Below, one piece after another: positions 41,908 through 43,246 of a DNA stretch of 43,246 nt (positions within the stretch are counted from its first letter, which is position 1; every line of letters begins with the position of its first letter). The position numbers were made by a program, and so were the translations under genes. Under the pieces are notes generated by a model. That model was not told the origin of the DNA, made no database searches, and saw only the letters and a list, made by a program, of their open reading frames with translations. Source of the DNA: Streptosporangiaceae bacterium (lineage in GTDB: Bacteria > Actinomycetota > Actinomycetes > Streptosporangiales > Streptosporangiaceae); contig JAICYD010000055.1 of the NCBI GenBank assembly GCA_025934375.1, positions 1-43,246 on the forward strand. Direction: 5' to 3'.

Positions 41908-42000
41908 ATCCACCCCCGTTAAATCATTTCCGCTGTTAACGATCCCGGCCCGGCCCGCCGCCCTGACGGGGGACCCCGGCATTCGTGGCGAGCGCGCGCC

Positions 42001-42120
42001 CTCGCCACCCCCTCCCCCTCCTGCCCCCGCCCCTCCTGCCCCGTCCCCCTCCTGCCCCCGCCCCCTCCGGCCCCATCCCCGTCCCGCCCTCCTCGTCCCG
42101 CCTTCCGTCCCGCCTCCTCG
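42001..42120. repeat. C-rich low-complexity tract
   Basis: About 120 bases in which CCCC(T/G)CC and similar runs alternate. The minus strand is G-rich and quadruplex-capable, mirroring the G tracts next to the first array at 19.2 kb. No gene is visible: open frames here are only Pro/Leu/Ala strings. Confidence 0.7.
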
Positions 42121-42147
42121 CGCGAACCTCACCAGCCCCACCCGTTC

Positions 42148-42420
42148 ACTCTGCGTACTGGCAAGCTGACGCCGCAAACACCCTCGATTTAGGTTCGCTG
42201 GTACGCAGAGTTCCGATTTGCCGGGTTTGCAAAGCGGCGACGCGGCGGATTCCACGGAACGAGCCGCCCGCATCCGGGCCGATGCGGCATCTGCCCCGGA
42301 ACCGCTGGCGGGCATGTGCCGCAGCGCCGCGAATAGGACGGGCCGGTGCGGCATCTGCCCCGAAATGAGCCGGGTCCCGCCCGGGGCAATGCGGGGATTT
42401 GCCCAGGGACGGGCGGCGCG
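42148..42420. repeat. inverted repeat and degenerate GCATCTGCC/ATTTGCC repeats
   Basis: An 11-bp inverted repeat ACTCTGCGTAC / GTACGCAGAGT (42148-42158, 42201-42211) opens the region. Then GCATCTGCCCCG (42287 and 42351), GCATGTGCC (42312) and GATTTGCC (42215, 42396) recur irregularly. They resemble the first-part repeats of the region at 19.1 kb. Non-coding. Confidence 0.55.
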
Positions 42421-42430
42421 GTCAGCGGGG

Positions 42431-42640
42431 CGATGGCGGCTGAGCCACGGCACGGACTCCGGCTGGGGCGGGGCGCTGGCCCTCGCGCCCTGGTAAGTGC
42501 CGGGGCGCTGGCCCTTCCGGCCCGGTACGCCCGGCGGTCACTTGCCCTTCCGCCCCGCTAAGAGCGGGGCGGCGGCCCTCCTGACCCGGAATCATCGCGG
42601 GCCGCTGGCCCTCTAGCCACGAATCAGTTCCGTGGCGGGC
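42431..42640. repeat. five-unit array with CGCTGGCC core (copy B)
   Basis: After an outlying unit at 42431, units start at 42474, 42506, 42539, 42570 and 42603, with spacings 32, 33, 31 and 33: the same as copy A at 19296-19425. Matching units also share their tails (for example ends GGCGGT in unit 2 and CTA(A)GAGC in unit 3). Several units can form a CGGGGCG/CGCCCYG stem. It lies in the divergent region between the exporter and sbcD. Confidence 0.8.
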
Positions 42641-42771
42641 GCGCAATTACCCCGGCAGGCGCTGAATCATCGAATATAGTATTGATTCAATTCGAGCTAT
42701 TTCCAGCGTGAAGATGGCTGGCCATTTAGCGGTGGCGTCGCGGAAAACGCTCAAATGTCGGTGGGTACCGC

Positions 42772-42777
42772 TATGGT
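42772..42777 (+). promoter_or_regulatory. -10 box TATGGT, leaderless start of sbcD
   Basis: TATGGT is followed by six bases and the ATG at 42784. The -35 region is weak. No Shine-Dalgarno site is present. Just upstream, 42671-42711 is AT-rich for this genome and contains the palindrome ATTGATTCAAT. Confidence 0.45.
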
Positions 42778-42783
42778 CTCGCC

Positions 42784-43246
42784 ATGCGGTTCCTGCACAC
42801 CTCTGATTGGCACCTGGGCCGTTCGCTGCACCGCGCTGACCTTCGGGCGGCGCAGGCCGCCTTCCTCGATCACCTCGTCGAGACCGCCCGCGCGGAGAAG
42901 GTCGACGCCGTACTGGTCTCCGGTGACGTCTACGACCGCGCGATCCCGCCGCTGGATGCCGTCGCGCTGTGCGAGGACGCCCTGATGCGACTGCGCGCGA
43001 CCGGCGCCCGGGTGATCCTCATCAGCGGCAACCATGACTCGCCGAGGCGGCTGGGCTTCAGCAGCGCGCTCATCGACGCCGCCGGGGTGCACCTGCGCAC
43101 CCGGCTGGCCTCCCGCGCCGACCCGGTATTGCTCGCCGACGACTACGGCCAGGTCGCCATTTACGGCATCCCCTATCTGGAGCCCGCCAACCCGGAGCCC
43201 GGCAACCCGGAGCCCGCCGGCCCGGAGCCCGGCAACCCGGAGCCCG
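42784..43246 (+). CDS. sbcD: exonuclease SbcCD subunit D (5' part, cut by the window end)
   Basis: At least 154 aa. The Mre11-type phosphoesterase motifs are all present: DWHLG (residues 8-12), SGDVYDR (about 46-52) and GNHDS (about 82-86), which bind two metal ions. With SbcC it degrades DNA hairpins and double-strand ends. The ATG at 42784 is the family start. From about residue 133 the protein enters an unusual Glu-Pro repeat (EPANP/EPGNP/EPAGP) that runs off the window. It follows a long repeat-rich intergenic region containing hairpins, the kind of structure SbcCD acts on. Confidence 0.93.
   Translation, partial: MRFLHTSDWHLGRSLHRADLRAAQAAFLDHLVETARAEKVDAVLVSGDVYDRAIPPLDAVALCEDALMRLRATGARVILISGNHDSPRRLGFSSALIDAAGVHLRTRLASRADPVLLADDYGQVAIYGIPYLEPANPEPGNPEPAGPEPGNPEP
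43180..43246 (+). repeat. 15-bp in-frame tandem repeat in sbcD
   Basis: Units start at 43180, 43195, 43210, 43225 and 43240, each coding for EP(A/G)(N/G)P. The repeat continues beyond the window, so its total length is unknown. It is a proline-rich insertion inside the conserved nuclease part. Confidence 0.85.

Overview
The window is very GC-rich actinobacterial DNA, with strongly GC-biased third codon positions, many GTG/TTG starts, TANNNT-type -10 boxes followed about 6 bases later by a start codon (leaderless genes), lipobox and Tat signal peptides, and families typical of soil filamentous actinomycetes. The genus cannot be fixed from the sequence. Most of the window is accessory catabolism and transport; pyrD and sbcD are the only clear housekeeping genes.

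Layout. 1-1.3 kb: 3' half of a tRNA-Met-type gene, a 50-bp perfect palindrome, a small lipoprotein and a decayed tRNA-like sequence. 1.35-7.3 kb (+): VOC protein, cyclase-type hydrolase, ThDP enzyme, an alpha/beta hydrolase with Thr in place of the nucleophilic Ser, an NTF2-like protein and a zinc alcohol dehydrogenase. 7.4-7.6 kb (-): a compact unit with promoter, ribosome site, 12-codon ORF and hairpin. 7.8-8.7 kb: an amidohydrolase. 8.7-17.5 kb (-): a degradative run (zinc dehydrogenase, two SDRs, group D flavin monooxygenase/acyl-CoA dehydrogenase-like protein, MetE-like protein, hydrolase, fused CoA-transferase) with pyrD embedded behind its own leaderless promoter. 17.8-19.05 kb: NucA/NucB-type nuclease domain and a frameshifted DUF6461-like gene. 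19.05-19.6 kb: a structured intergenic repeat region. 19.6-25.2 kb: sugar-acid dehydratase (IlvD/Edd), zinc metallopeptidase lipoprotein and a large secreted phosphoesterase with PKD and FnIII domains. 25.3-30.7 kb (-): split transketolase, a UGSC-motif selenoprotein with in-frame TGA, two unrecognised proteins and an FAD oxidoreductase. 31.0-36.0 kb (+): a sugar ABC importer with an SDR. 36.0-41.9 kb (-): secreted beta-helix protein and a giant fused ABC exporter. 41.9-42.8 kb: a second structured repeat region. 42.8 kb-end: start of sbcD.

How it fits together. The divergent blocks at 25-31 kb and 31-36 kb look like one carbohydrate-use island (binding-protein-dependent import, SDR oxidation, transketolase-type C2 transfer, FAD and selenoprotein redox steps). 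The substrate is not evident. The 9-17.5 kb block looks like oxidation of a cyclic or aromatic compound ending in CoA activation.

Most notable: (1) the UGSC selenoprotein, which any standard gene caller would split at its TGA, with a hairpin of SECIS type 13 nt downstream; (2) two intergenic regions 23 kb apart carrying the same five-unit array with identical 32-33-31-33 bp spacing; (3) the 12-codon transcription unit; (4) the 50-bp perfect palindrome; (5) a GC-rich palindromic insert found in-frame in two unrelated genes.
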